Source: Pseudomonas sp. M47T1
GTDB lineage: Bacteria > Pseudomonadota > Gammaproteobacteria > Pseudomonadales > Pseudomonadaceae
NCBI RefSeq assembly: GCF_000263855.1
Contig: NZ_AJWX01000007.1
Span: 124,001 to 188,000, forward strand
DNA: 64,000 bases
Direction of reading: 5' to 3'
The notes under the pieces were generated by a model, which was not told the DNA's origin, ran no database searches, and worked only from the letters and a program-made list of their open reading frames with translations. Below are positions 1 to 8,632 of the stretch, in pieces. Numbering within the stretch: position 1 is the first letter of the stretch; every line of letters starts with the position of its first letter. A program made the position numbers and the translations under genes.

Positions 1-12
1 GGCAGAAGACCT

Positions 13-450
13 TCAGGCAAGCGCCTTCAACACCTCATCAATCACCACCAGCACCTCGACCTTTCCCCGCTCCCCCCAATACAGGGCAATCATCTGGTGA
101 CCTGCGTCAACCTTGTAGACATTGGCCGGCAAGCGGGCGAACTGGGCCAGCAATATCGGGTCTTCACACGGCTCGCGCCATTGATTGAGCCAGCTGCCCG
201 GCTCGGTCTGCCAGTAGCAGAACTGCGCGGCCTGGGCCGAGCGCCGGGGGCGGCAATACTGCGCACAGGGGCTAGGTGGCTCCTTGGGCAGCCAGTGGGG
301 CCATTGCTGGGGCATGAGCTGCATGGCCATGCCCAGGCGCCGTGCTTCCATGCGCAGGGCCATCTGGCCGCTCTGGTTGCGCGAGGGGCGCAGCCAGACC
401 ATGGGGCTTAAAACCAGCGCAAGGATTGACACCACTATCCATACCGTCAT
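13..450 (-). CDS. hypothetical single-pass membrane-anchored protein
   Basis: I do not recognise a named family. The protein starts with a hydrophobic helix (about residues 2-20, signal anchor), followed by a basic Arg-rich stretch and a soluble domain of about 115 residues with several Cys (CAQYC, FCYW, PCED), suggesting a periplasmic disulfide-bonded domain. The ATG at 450 puts the anchor at the very N terminus. An in-frame ATG at 474 would add eight residues and has no visible ribosome site. It is divergent from the universal stress gene, with a 110-bp shared upstream region. Function unknown. Confidence 0.6.
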   Translation of the reverse strand: MTVWIVVSILALVLSPMVWLRPSRNQSGQMALRMEARRLGMAMQLMPQQWPHWLPKEPPSPCAQYCRPRRSAQAAQFCYWQTEPGSWLNQWREPCEDPILLAQFARLPANVYKVDAGHQMIALYWGERGKVEVLVVIDEVLKALA

Positions 451-561
451 ATGACTGTGCACCCTGTAAAACATTTATAAATGAGTTGGTTAGGACACGC
501 GCAAACAGACCGACTTGAAACAGGCCATACTTGAACTATCGCCACGTCAGGAGAGCTTCCC

Positions 562-1002
562 ATGCCCTACCACCATATTCTGGTCGCCGTCGACCTGACC
601 GAAGAGTGCGATCCGGTGATTCACCGGGCCCGCGAGCTGTCTGCCAGCCAGGACGCCAAGCTGTCCCTGGTGCACATCGTCGAACCCATGGCCATGGCCT
701 TTGGTGGCGATGTGCCCATGGACTTGTCGCAACTGCAACAGCAGCAATTCGACCAGGCCAAGGAACGCCTTGAACGGTTGATTACCAAGTATCCGGAACT
801 GACGAAAGAAAACTGCCACCTGACCTACGGCCAGCCGAAGCAGGAAATACATGGCCTGGCCAAGGAAAAAGGCTGCGACCTGGTGGTGGTGGGCAGTCAC
901 GCCCGTCATGGCCTGGCATTGCTGCTGGGCTCCACCTCGAACGACGTGCTGCATGGCGCGCCGTGCGATGTACTGGCGGTACGCCTGAAGAAGGCGGAGT
1001 AG
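562..1002 (+). CDS. universal stress protein, single UspA domain
   Basis: 146 residues, one Usp domain of the usual size. It starts with the YHHILVAVDLT beta-1 strand and its first Asp, and ends with a VVVGSHARHG...LLGSTS segment. That segment resembles the nucleotide-binding loop of ATP-binding Usp proteins (GxxG-x9-GS), but has Ala where the second Gly is expected and a spacer one residue shorter, so ATP binding is uncertain. The ribosome site AGGAGAG lies 6-10 bases before the ATG. Usp proteins are cytoplasmic stress-survival factors, often induced on growth arrest or low oxygen. It converges with uup across an inverted repeat. Confidence 0.9.
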   Translation: MPYHHILVAVDLTEECDPVIHRARELSASQDAKLSLVHIVEPMAMAFGGDVPMDLSQLQQQQFDQAKERLERLITKYPELTKENCHLTYGQPKQEIHGLAKEKGCDLVVVGSHARHGLALLLGSTSNDVLHGAPCDVLAVRLKKAE

Positions 1003-1015
1003 CAGCTTCAAGCTT

Positions 1016-1056
1016 CAAGCTGCAAGAAGAGGCACACGCGCCCTTCTTGCAGCTTG
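1016..1056. repeat. 14-bp perfect inverted repeat between convergent genes
   Basis: The arms CAAGCTGCAAGAAG (1016-1029) and CTTCTTGCAGCTTG (1043-1056) are perfect complements around a 13-base loop. They sit between the ends of the usp and uup genes and are flanked by further AGCTTCAAGCTTC repetition. This is typical of Pseudomonas REP-like elements and may also end transcription from both sides. There is no long T-run, so it is not a classic intrinsic terminator. Confidence 0.75.
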
Positions 1057-1074
1057 CAGCTCAAAAGCTGCGCC

Positions 1075-2994
1075 TTAGGCGTCCAGCTCAGCCCAACGCT
1101 CGACCATCTGGTCCAGCTTGGCCTGAGCCTGCTCCAGGTCGGCAATGACCTTGGCGGTCTCTGCAGCCGGCTTCTGGTAGAAACCGGCATCAGCCATGGC
1201 CGCTTCCAAGGCCGCGATCTTCTGCTCCTGAGCCTCGATTTCACCCGGCAAGGCTTCCAGCTCACGCTGCAGCTTGTAGCTGAGTTTCTTCTTGGCCGCT
1301 GGCGCTTCAGTGGCTGGCGCAGGCGCTGCCGCCGGTGCGGTAACCACGGCGCTGTTGAGCTCGGCCTTGCCCGATTTGTTCTCGGTAACACCGAGCAACT
1401 TCGGCGAGCCGCCCTGACGGATCCAGTCCTGATAGCCGCCCACGTACTCGCGCACCTTGCCCTCACCTTCGAACACCAGCGTGCTGGTCACCACGTTATC
1501 CAGGAAGGCCCGGTCGTGGCTGACCATCAGCACGGTGCCCTTGAAGCTGGACAATACTTCTTCCAGCAGCTCCAGGGTTTCCACGTCGAGGTCGTTCGTA
1601 GGTTCGTCGAGCACCAGCAGGTTGGCCGGCTTGCTGAACAGCTTGGCCAGCAGCAGGCGCGCACGCTCGCCACCCGACAGCGCCTTCACCGGCGTACGGG
1701 CACGCTGGGGGCTGAACAGGAAGTCGCCCAGGTAGCTGAGCACGTGGCGGTTCTGGCCGTCGATCTCGATGAAGTCCCGGCCTTCGGCCAGGTTGTCGAT
1801 CACGGTCTTTTCCAGGTCCAACTGGTGACGCAGCTGGTCGAAGTAGGCCACTTCCAGGCGCGTGCCTGCCTCGACCTTGCCGCTGGTGGCTTCCAGGTCG
1901 CCCAGCATCAGCTTGAGCAGCGTGGTCTTGCCAGTACCGTTGGCACCCAACAGGCCGATACGATCCTGGCGCTGCAGCACCATGGAGAAGTCCTTGACCA
2001 GGAACGGGCCGCCCGGGTGGGCAAAGCTGACGTTCTCGACCACCATCACCTGCTTGCCGGATTTCTCCGCGGTATCGAGCTGGATGTTGGCCTTGCCTTG
2101 GCGCTCGCGACGTTCGCCACGCTCCACGCGCAGCTCTTTCAGGGCGCGTACGCGGCCTTCGTTGCGGGTACGGCGGGCCTTGATGCCCTGGCGAATCCAC
2201 ACTTCTTCCTGGGCCAGGCGCTTGTCGAACAGCGCGTTGGCGGTTTCTTCGGCCGACAGCATGGCTTCCTTGTGCACCAGGAAGCTGGCGTAGTCGCCAT
2301 TCCAGTCGATCAGACCGCCGCGGTCCAGCTCCAGGATGCGCGTGGCCAGGTTCTGGAGGAAGGACCGGTCGTGCGTGATGAACAATACGGCGCCGCCAAA
2401 GCTGCTCAGGGCCTCTTCCAGCCAGGCAATGGCACCAATGTCCAGGTGGTTGGTGGGCTCGTCGAGCAACAGCAGGTCGGGCTCGGACACCAGCGCCTGG
2501 GCCAGCAGCACGCGACGACGCCAGCCACCGGACAATTGCGCCAGGGTCTTGTCGGCCGGCAACTGCAAGCGGCTCAGGGTGCTGTCCACCAGCTGTTGCA
2601 GGCGCCAGCCGTCGCGGGCTTCAAGGTCCGACTGCACATGCATGAGCTTGGTCAGGTCTTCATCGGTGACGATGTTCTGGCTCAGGTGGTGATATTCAGC
2701 CAGCAGCGCGCCCACGCCGTCGAGGCCTTCGGCCACCACGTCGAACACGGTACGATCGTCGGCCACCGGCAGTTCCTGCGGCAGCTCGCCGATCTTCAGG
2801 CCCGGCGCACGCCAGACCTCGCCCTCGTCAGGCTTCTGATCACCCTTGACCAGGCGCAGCATGCTGGACTTGCCAGTGCCATTTCGCCCAATGATGCAGA
2901 CCCGCTCTCCACGGGCGATCTGCCAGGACACTTTGTCCAACAACGGCATCGCGCCGAAAGCGAGGGACACATCGCTTAATTTGAGCAGGGTCAT
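1075..2994 (-). CDS. uup: ABC-F family ATPase Uup
   Basis: 639 residues with two ABC ATPase domains and no membrane segments, the ABC-F layout. Walker A motifs are GRNGTGKSS (near residue 35) and GANGTGKTT (near 350). The signatures are LSGGWRRR and LSGGERAR, and the Walker B sites LLLLDEPTNHLD and LLVLDEPTNDLD carry the catalytic Glu. The charged inter-domain linker and the C-terminal coiled coil after an Ala/Pro tether (KKKLSYKLQRELEALPG) are the Uup hallmark. ABC-F proteins act on the ribosome; Uup is also linked to DNA branch-migration intermediates. I chose the ATG at 2994 over a longer frame because GGAG lies six bases upstream and the family begins with MTLLKLSDVSLAFG. Confidence 0.93.
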   Translation of the reverse strand: MTLLKLSDVSLAFGAMPLLDKVSWQIARGERVCIIGRNGTGKSSMLRLVKGDQKPDEGEVWRAPGLKIGELPQELPVADDRTVFDVVAEGLDGVGALLAEYHHLSQNIVTDEDLTKLMHVQSDLEARDGWRLQQLVDSTLSRLQLPADKTLAQLSGGWRRRVLLAQALVSEPDLLLLDEPTNHLDIGAIAWLEEALSSFGGAVLFITHDRSFLQNLATRILELDRGGLIDWNGDYASFLVHKEAMLSAEETANALFDKRLAQEEVWIRQGIKARRTRNEGRVRALKELRVERGERRERQGKANIQLDTAEKSGKQVMVVENVSFAHPGGPFLVKDFSMVLQRQDRIGLLGANGTGKTTLLKLMLGDLEATSGKVEAGTRLEVAYFDQLRHQLDLEKTVIDNLAEGRDFIEIDGQNRHVLSYLGDFLFSPQRARTPVKALSGGERARLLLAKLFSKPANLLVLDEPTNDLDVETLELLEEVLSSFKGTVLMVSHDRAFLDNVVTSTLVFEGEGKVREYVGGYQDWIRQGGSPKLLGVTENKSGKAELNSAVVTAPAAAPAPATEAPAAKKKLSYKLQRELEALPGEIEAQEQKIAALEAAMADAGFYQKPAAETAKVIADLEQAQAKLDQMVERWAELDA

Positions 2995-3195
2995 GTGTTT
3001 CTCCAAAAACCGGGCGCGCATTCTACCTGACTTGGGCGCCCAGCACAGTAAATGCCGTCATACGGACGGCGCGCGCCGAATTCATGTTCAGATACAAGCA
3101 CAGTGCTTTCATCGCCGGCCCGCAACCGGCTAAGCTAGTGGGTAATCAGTGCAGGCCACGCCGCACTTGTCATGCCTTATCTGCACGGATGTCTC

Positions 3196-5124
3196 ATGCG
3201 CGGTCGCCTGTCTAGCCTTTTGTCCTGCCTGCTGCTTTCTGCCACCGCCGTCTCCTGCGCCCACGCAGTGGACCTGAACACCCAACGCCAGTATTACGAC
3301 CAGGCCAAGCGGGCCCTGGCCAAGGGCGACAGCGGCCCTTATTTCCAGTACGCGCCCATGCTCAGCGATTACCCGCTGGAGCCTTACCTGGCTTATGACG
3401 AGCTGACCGCCCGGCTGAAAACCGCCAGCAACGACGAGATCGAGAAATTCCTCGCCGCCCACGGCGACCTGCCCCAGGCCAACTGGATGAAGCTGCGCTG
3501 GTTGCGCTGGCTGGCCGAGCGTGGCGACTGGGATACCTTTGCAAAATATTACGACGCCAAGCTCAACTTCACCGAGCTTGATTGCCTGAACGGTCAATAC
3601 CAGCTCAGCCACAACCTCAAGGCCGAAGGCTATGCCAACGCGCAGAAACTGTGGCTGACCGGCAAAACCCAACCCGACGCCTGCGAAGCGCTGTTCGGCA
3701 TGTGGGCCGCCGACGGCCAGCTCACCGAGGACAAGCGCTGGCAGCGCCTCAAGCTTGCCGCGCACACCCGCAACTATGCGCTGGCGAACGCCCTGGTGGC
3801 TACCTTGCCCACCCTGGGCAACCAGGGCCGCCTGTTGATCAGCGTGGCGCAGAACCCCGAGTTGCTCACCGACCCGTCGCGTTTCCAGCCCGCCACCGAA
3901 GCCATGTCCGACGTGGTGGGGCTGGGCCTGCGCCGGCTGGCCAAGCAGGATCCGGACCGGGCCATGCAGCTGCTCGACAGCTATGCCAGCAGCATGCGCT
4001 TCTCGCGTGACGAAAAAGTGGCGATCGCCCGCGAGATAGGCCTGACCCTGGCGCGCAATTATGACCCGCGCGCACTGGACCTGATGACCCAGTACGACCC
4101 GGAGCTGCGCGACAACACCGTCACCGAGTGGCGCTTGCGCCTGCTGCTGCGCCTGGGCCGCTGGCAGGACGCCTATGAGCTGACCCGCCGCCTGCCCGCG
4201 GACCTGGCCGCCACCAACCGCTGGAAATACTGGCAGGCGCGCAGCCTGGAACTGGCGCAGCCGCAGAACCCGCAGGTGGCGGTGCTCTACCGCAACGTGT
4301 CCAAGGAGCGTGATTTCTACGGCTTCCTGGCGGCCGACCGCACCCAGGCGCCCTACTCCCTGGCCAACCGCCCGCTGGTGATCAGCCAGGCACTGATGAA
4401 CAAGGTGCGCAACACCCCCGGCATCCGTCGCGCCATGGAACTGCTGGACCGCGGCCAGGTGGTGGACGCCCGCCGCGAGTGGTACTACGTCAGCAACCTG
4501 TTCAGCCGCGACGAAATGGTTGCCCAGGCCAAGCTGGCCTACGACATGCACTGGTACTTCCCGGCCATTCGCACCATCAGCCAGGCCCAGTACTGGGACG
4601 ACCTGGACATTCGCTTCCCCATGGCCCACCGCGACGCCCTGGTGCGCGAAGCCACCAGCCGCGGCATTCATGCCAGCTGGGCGTTCGCCATTACTCGCCA
4701 GGAAAGCGCCTTCATGGACGACGCCCGCTCGGGCGTAGGCGCCATGGGCCTGATGCAATTGATGCCCGGCACCGCCAAGGAGACCGCACGCAAATTCAGC
4801 ATTGCGCTGGCGTCGCCGTCGCAGGCCATCGACCCGGACAAGAACATTCAATTGGGCGCCGCCTACCTGAGCCAGGTGCACGCGCAGTTCAACGGCAACC
4901 GCGTGCTGGCCTCGGCGGCGTACAACGCCGGCCCCGGCCGAGTGAAGCAATGGCTGCGTGGCGCCAACCACCTGAGCTTCGACGTGTGGGTGGAGTCGAT
5001 CCCCTTCGACGAGACCCGCCAGTATGTGCAAAACGTGTTGTCGTATGCGGTGATCTACGGCCAGAAGCTCAACACGCCGCAGCCGATTGCCGACTGGAAC
5101 GAGCGCTACTTCGACGATCAATAA
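3196..5124 (+). CDS. slt: soluble lytic murein transglycosylase Slt70
   Basis: 642 residues, the usual Slt70 size. A signal peptide (MRGRLSSLLSCLLLSATAV...AHA|VD) sends it to the periplasm. Most of the protein is the alpha-superhelical U and L domains. The C-terminal goose-lysozyme-like domain contains the catalytic Glu at codon 503 in ITRQESAFMD, then GAMGLMQLMPGTA and AYNAGPGRVKQW. It cleaves MurNAc-GlcNAc bonds to 1,6-anhydro-muropeptides in cell-wall turnover. The start at 3196 gives a normal signal peptide; the in-frame ATG at 3172 adds eight residues and has no better ribosome site. Divergent from uup. Confidence 0.93.
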   Translation: MRGRLSSLLSCLLLSATAVSCAHAVDLNTQRQYYDQAKRALAKGDSGPYFQYAPMLSDYPLEPYLAYDELTARLKTASNDEIEKFLAAHGDLPQANWMKLRWLRWLAERGDWDTFAKYYDAKLNFTELDCLNGQYQLSHNLKAEGYANAQKLWLTGKTQPDACEALFGMWAADGQLTEDKRWQRLKLAAHTRNYALANALVATLPTLGNQGRLLISVAQNPELLTDPSRFQPATEAMSDVVGLGLRRLAKQDPDRAMQLLDSYASSMRFSRDEKVAIAREIGLTLARNYDPRALDLMTQYDPELRDNTVTEWRLRLLLRLGRWQDAYELTRRLPADLAATNRWKYWQARSLELAQPQNPQVAVLYRNVSKERDFYGFLAADRTQAPYSLANRPLVISQALMNKVRNTPGIRRAMELLDRGQVVDARREWYYVSNLFSRDEMVAQAKLAYDMHWYFPAIRTISQAQYWDDLDIRFPMAHRDALVREATSRGIHASWAFAITRQESAFMDDARSGVGAMGLMQLMPGTAKETARKFSIALASPSQAIDPDKNIQLGAAYLSQVHAQFNGNRVLASAAYNAGPGRVKQWLRGANHLSFDVWVESIPFDETRQYVQNVLSYAVIYGQKLNTPQPIADWNERYFDDQ

Positions 5125-5261
5125 CCGCGCCCGTGAGGCGGCCTTGAGGCCGCTACAGCAACCGCGCTGTCGCAGGAGCTGGCGCAGGCTGCGAGCAGGA
5201 CCTTCGCGGTATCGCGCGCAACCCAGGCCCGCTGCGCGCGCCTTGCAGCTGCCGTCAGCGG
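5125..5261. repeat. short repeat-rich spacer between convergent genes
   Basis: The spacer between slt and the MOSC gene contains GCGGCCT-TG-AGGCCGC, a 7-bp perfect stem near 5137-5152, and then GCAGG/GCTGCGAGCAGG-type motifs seen in many Pseudomonas intergenic repeats. A related hairpin, GCGGCC-GTAA-GGCCGC, occurs at 50409-50424 after the HD-GYP gene. No gene is visible here. Confidence 0.5.
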
Positions 5262-6062
5262 TTATTCGAGCAGGGTAACCGGCATGCCCACTTCCAACTG
5301 CCCCACACCATCATTGACCAGGTTCTGGCCAAACAGGATATCTCCATCCACCTGGCGGTAGGTCTTGAGGGTGGTCAGCGGTTCGCGGTCCTCGCTGCGC
5401 ACGCCGGTGTGCGGGTCAAGCGTGGTCAGGATGCAACGAGCGCACGGCTTGACCACGCGAAATTCCACATCACCTATGCGGATGCGCTTCCAGCCATCCT
5501 CGGCAAAGGCTTCGCTGCCGCTGACCACCAGGTTGGGGCGAAAACGCAGCATTTCCAACGCACGCCCGACCCGGCCGCTCAGATCGTCCAGCGACGCCTG
5601 GCCAATCAGCAACAAAGGAAAGCCGTCGGCAAACCCCACCTTGTCGTCGTCCAGCCCGAAGCCGGGCTGGGTGGTGCGCGCACGGTCCACCGGCACCTGC
5701 ACCAAGCGCGTGGGCTTGCCTATAAAGGATGACACCCAGGCCGCAGCGGCATCGCCGGCGTCGGGCACGCGCAGGGTATCGCGCCAAATGGTCACACCAC
5801 GCAGGGACGCATCGACCCCAGGCGTCGGCACGAACAAGGGAGCCTGGCCAGGCCCGGACAGTTGCAGGCCGCCATCCTGATGAGCCGCGCCCAACTGGCT
5901 CATGTGCGCTTCGGCGCGCTGGGTGAGGAAGCGCCCCGTGGCCTCGTCCACGAGCATCCAGCGTCGGTCGCCCGAAAGGCCCAGGCTGTCCAGCGCTGAC
6001 GATTGCAAGGGCTCGGCGATGGCCGACTTGAGGGGGTAGCGATAAAGGGCGCTGAGGTGCAT
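5262..6062 (-). CDS. MOSC domain-containing protein (YcbX-like)
   Basis: 266 residues with an N-terminal MOSC_N beta-barrel domain (starting LSALYRYPLKS and including GDRRWMLVDE) and a C-terminal MOSC domain. The conserved Cys of the MOSC sulfur/molybdenum-carrier fold is in VVKPCARCILTTLDP. In E. coli, YcbX acts with molybdenum cofactor to reduce N-hydroxylated compounds. This version lacks the C-terminal 2Fe-2S ferredoxin domain of YcbX, so an outside electron donor would be needed. A role in Moco-dependent chemistry follows from the family; the substrate is unknown. Confidence 0.85.
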   Translation of the reverse strand: MHLSALYRYPLKSAIAEPLQSSALDSLGLSGDRRWMLVDEATGRFLTQRAEAHMSQLGAAHQDGGLQLSGPGQAPLFVPTPGVDASLRGVTIWRDTLRVPDAGDAAAAWVSSFIGKPTRLVQVPVDRARTTQPGFGLDDDKVGFADGFPLLLIGQASLDDLSGRVGRALEMLRFRPNLVVSGSEAFAEDGWKRIRIGDVEFRVVKPCARCILTTLDPHTGVRSEDREPLTTLKTYRQVDGDILFGQNLVNDGVGQLEVGMPVTLLE

Positions 6063-6148
6063 GGCGAATTCCGGCTATCAGACAGGCTGCCAGTTTATCG
6101 CAAACCGCCCCGCGACCGCTGCCTGACGAGGCAGCGGCGAAACGGCGA

Positions 6149-7075
6149 TCAGTTATCGAGCATCAAGCGCTGGCGCACCACGTCCACCAGCTTGTCGGGC
6201 TGGAACTTGGACAGGAAGTTGTCGCAGCCCACCTTCTTCACCATCGATTCGTTGAAACTGCCCGACAACGAGGTATGCAACACCACGTAAAGGCCACGCA
6301 GGCGTGGGTCATGACGAATTTCGGTAGTCAGGCGGTACCCGTCCATTTCCGGCATTTCCGCATCGGTGAAAATCATCAGCAACTTGTCGGTAAGGTTTTC
6401 ACCGGCGTCGGCCCAGGCCTTCAGCATGTTCAGGGCCTTGAGGCCGTCACTGGCCACGTGCATCTTCACCCCCAACTGCGAAAGGGTGTCGCGCAACTGC
6501 GCCAGTGCCACCGTCGAGTCATCCACCAACAGCACTTCACGACCACGCGCGCGGGCCAGCACGGGGTCTTCGAGCTTCTCGCGCGACACCTTGGCGCTGT
6601 AGGGAACGATCTCCGCCAACACCTTTTCCACGTCGATGATTTCCACCAATTGGTCGTCGACCTTGCTGATGGCCGTCAGATAATGCTGGCGACCGGCGCT
6701 GGTGGGCGGCGGCAGGATGGCTTCCCAGTTCATGTTGACGATGCGGTCGACTCCACCCACCAGAAACGCCTGCACAGAGCGGTTGTACTCGGTGACGATG
6801 ATGGTGCTGTTGGGGCCGGGCTGCAGCGGGCGCATGCCAATGGCCTGGGACAGGTCAATGACCGGCAGCGTCTGGCCGCGCAAATTGACCACGCCGCATA
6901 CATACGCATGGCGCTGGGGCATCAGGGTCAACTTGGGCAGTTGCAGCACTTCCTGCACTTTGAACACGTTGATGGCGAACAACTGGCGGCCGGCCAGGCG
7001 AAACATCAGAATTTCGAGGCGGTTCTCACCCACTAGCTGGGTACGTTGGTCTACTGTGTCGAGAATGCCTGCCAT
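6149..7075 (-). CDS. cheV: chemotaxis adaptor CheV (CheW-receiver fusion)
   Basis: 308 residues: an N-terminal CheW-like domain (about 15-155, with FRLAGRQLFAINVFKVQEV and VNLRGQTLPVIDL), then a response-regulator receiver domain (about 170-305, with LLVDDSTVAL, the phospho-acceptor Asp in MIFTDAEMPEMDGYRL, and the conserved Lys near LSKFQPDK). It couples chemoreceptors to CheA and is tuned by phosphorylation. The ATG at 7075 has AGGAG six bases upstream; a TTG codon directly before it is unlikely to be the start. A sigma-28-like promoter lies 42-68 bases upstream. Divergent from an HPt-like gene. Confidence 0.95.
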   Translation of the reverse strand: MAGILDTVDQRTQLVGENRLEILMFRLAGRQLFAINVFKVQEVLQLPKLTLMPQRHAYVCGVVNLRGQTLPVIDLSQAIGMRPLQPGPNSTIIVTEYNRSVQAFLVGGVDRIVNMNWEAILPPPTSAGRQHYLTAISKVDDQLVEIIDVEKVLAEIVPYSAKVSREKLEDPVLARARGREVLLVDDSTVALAQLRDTLSQLGVKMHVASDGLKALNMLKAWADAGENLTDKLLMIFTDAEMPEMDGYRLTTEIRHDPRLRGLYVVLHTSLSGSFNESMVKKVGCDNFLSKFQPDKLVDVVRQRLMLDN

Positions 7076-7596
7076 CAATGACTCCTGGGGACGTTGCTAA
7101 GGTGGTCTCATGGGGGTTATCGGCCGTAACCTGTCGATCTTGAAGAGCGACGAAATACACGTTCCAAACCATTGATGTCACATTAACATCATGGTTAACT
7201 GATCGCATCGACAACGCTACATATCCAGATACAAAACTGCTAAGAACCCTCCCTCCTTATCAGGGTTTCCCCTATAGGCAATCGGGCAGAACCTGATATT
7301 CGCGATATCCAATAGCCATTAATGTGACGCCATTCTCAATGCATGAATGGAGTCAGGCTTTTGTTCGGTCTCTTTTTACCCCCCTGGTCACAGCAATCGG
7401 AGTGGCTGTGAGGGCCTGATTCCCTCCCGCCCGATGCAGACAATGTGTCTGGAATGTGGCTCGCAGGACACATTGAAAATGAAAGCGCAATTGCCAGCCA
7501 CCCGCCCACGGATGCAGCTAAGCTTGAGTGGCCTGAACGAAAACTCGCACGGACAGCGCGCGATGACCAGGTCCGCACGGAGTTGTGGAGATAAAC
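7076..7596. other. divergent intergenic region cheV / HPt-like gene
   Basis: This 521-bp spacer holds the cheV sigma-28-like promoter near its left end. The middle (about 7150-7330) is relatively AT-rich and could hold promoters for either side, but I find no second sigma-28 match reading right. Short open frames here lack ribosome sites and recognisable content, so I call no gene. Confidence 0.5.
7117..7143 (-). promoter_or_regulatory. probable sigma-28 (FliA) promoter of cheV
   Basis: Read on the minus strand, TCAAGATC (7143-7136) is separated by exactly 11 bases from GCCGATAA (7124-7117). The second box is a perfect match to the flagellar sigma-28 -10 element and the spacing is the canonical 11; the -35 box matches TAAAGTTT at 5 of 8 positions. 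Initiation would fall near 7110, giving a leader of about 35 bases before the cheV ATG. Confidence 0.75.
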
Positions 7597-8061
7597 ATGC
7601 TGAATGACACTCAGTGGTCATGTGCCCTGCCCGACTTTCTGGTCGACGCCCAGGCCATGCTGAACAAACTGCAGGAATGCTTGAGCCACCTGGAGCTGAT
7701 CTGCAACGATCAGGACGCTGCGGACTGCCTCCTGCGCACCCTGGAAAGCCTGAGTCAACGGGCTTGCGGGCTGTCACTTGTGGAAGTGACAGCCTTTTGC
7801 CAGCAGTTGCAACAACTGCTGCGAGTTGCCAAACCGCGCAATCGTTTGGAGGGCAATACCCTCAAAGCGCTAAACGCGTGTCTGACGTTGCTGGCCTGGC
7901 AACTGGAACTGATTGACCCTCGCACCGGCCAATTGAGCATGGATGAAGACGAGCAGACCGCCCTCGTTCGAGCCCTGGCCATCACCATCGACCCTGATCA
8001 GCAGCACCTGCCGTCGCCTGCAGGAAGATTTGAAAATCAGGCAGATCGTCGGGCGCCCTGA
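7597..8061 (+). CDS. HPt-fold-like protein lacking the phospho-accepting His
   Basis: 154 residues, largely helical, cytoplasmic. Residues 13-70 read like the N-terminal phosphotransfer (HPt) helices of CheA-type proteins: FLVDAQAMLNKLQECLSHLE, an ND-containing turn, then a segment aligning with the FRAAHTLKGxAGxLGL motif. Here that segment is LRTLESLSQRACGLSL, so the His position is Glu50 and the following Lys-Gly is Ser-Gln. Phosphotransfer is therefore not expected. GGAG six bases before the ATG at 7597 fixes the start; an in-frame GTG at 7585 is less likely. The fold assignment is my inference from the pattern. It is divergent from cheV, so a role in chemotaxis signalling is possible but unproven. 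Confidence 0.6.
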   Translation: MLNDTQWSCALPDFLVDAQAMLNKLQECLSHLELICNDQDAADCLLRTLESLSQRACGLSLVEVTAFCQQLQQLLRVAKPRNRLEGNTLKALNACLTLLAWQLELIDPRTGQLSMDEDEQTALVRALAITIDPDQQHLPSPAGRFENQADRRAP

Positions 8062-8632
8062 TTGTTATTACGCCTGCTTTGTTGTTTTTTTCATACACCC
8101 CCGAGCGCGCTACGGCGCGAGTCAGCGGCTCATGAATTGACCAGTGGTTCTCTTAGTGACCATCGGATAATCCCCTAGGTACAACTTTGCCGGTTATCTG
8201 TAACTTGGGCCTTACAGCCAAAGTTGAAGAAAAGCCATGGGCGCCCCATAACCGTGCAATACAGCATGGGGAAAATAAGCGGAGTTGATAGTTGATAGCG
8301 CCTGGCAGCAACTTGGACAGGCCCGATGATGGCACAATGCCTTTATCCTTTCCTCCTTTCACTCCCGTGAAAACTACCGACCGCTCAGGACCCGAACCTG
8401 AACAGGCGACCTAATGTTGATGAAGTGATACCATGGCACACCATTTCCCCGCACGGACCGGACACCTTGACCACCCGACACCTTCCCGGCGTCACGGGGA
8501 ATCGGGCCGCTCGTTCTATTTGCCTGCCTTTTTTGTACCACGCGACACATCAAGAGCATGGAGCCCTGGAAACAGGTTTCAACAACGCCTTAACCGGTTA
8601 TCAGCAGCGACTATTTCTTGGCTCCGTTCTCT
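8062..8632. other. 571-bp gap with stacked hairpins, no convincing gene
   Basis: No open frame here has both a ribosome site and recognisable content. The gap holds a nested hairpin at 8182-8226, a 6-bp stem CCCCAT/ATGGGG at 8244-8271, and a 5-bp stem with a 7-base loop (TCAGG-ACCCGAA-CCTGA) at 8385-8401. A GATAAT box at 8166-8171 lies just before the first hairpin. A small RNA is possible; see findings. Confidence 0.4.
8182..8226. repeat. nested perfect hairpin
   Basis: The outer arms CAACTTTG (8182-8189) and CAAAGTTG (8219-8226) enclose inner arms CTGTAA (8198-8203) and TTACAG (8212-8217) around an 8-base loop. Both stems pair without mismatch. No T-run follows, so it is not an ordinary terminator of the upstream gene. 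Confidence 0.7.

Noticed and set aside
1054..2979. Very long open frame (641 codons) antisense to uup
   Set aside because: It has the low-complexity Ala/Gln/Val/His composition typical of the antisense frame of a GC-rich gene, with no domain, while the opposite strand encodes a complete ABC-F ATPase.
3130..5121. 663-codon open frame antisense to slt
   Set aside because: Same antisense bias; slt has a signal peptide and catalytic motifs, and this frame has none.
8374..8401. tRNA-like T arm on the minus strand (TCAGG-TTCGGGT-CCTGA)
   Set aside because: The next seven bases find no matching 5' acceptor strand and no D or anticodon arm is present; the loop also lacks the conserved A58. Kept only as a hairpin.
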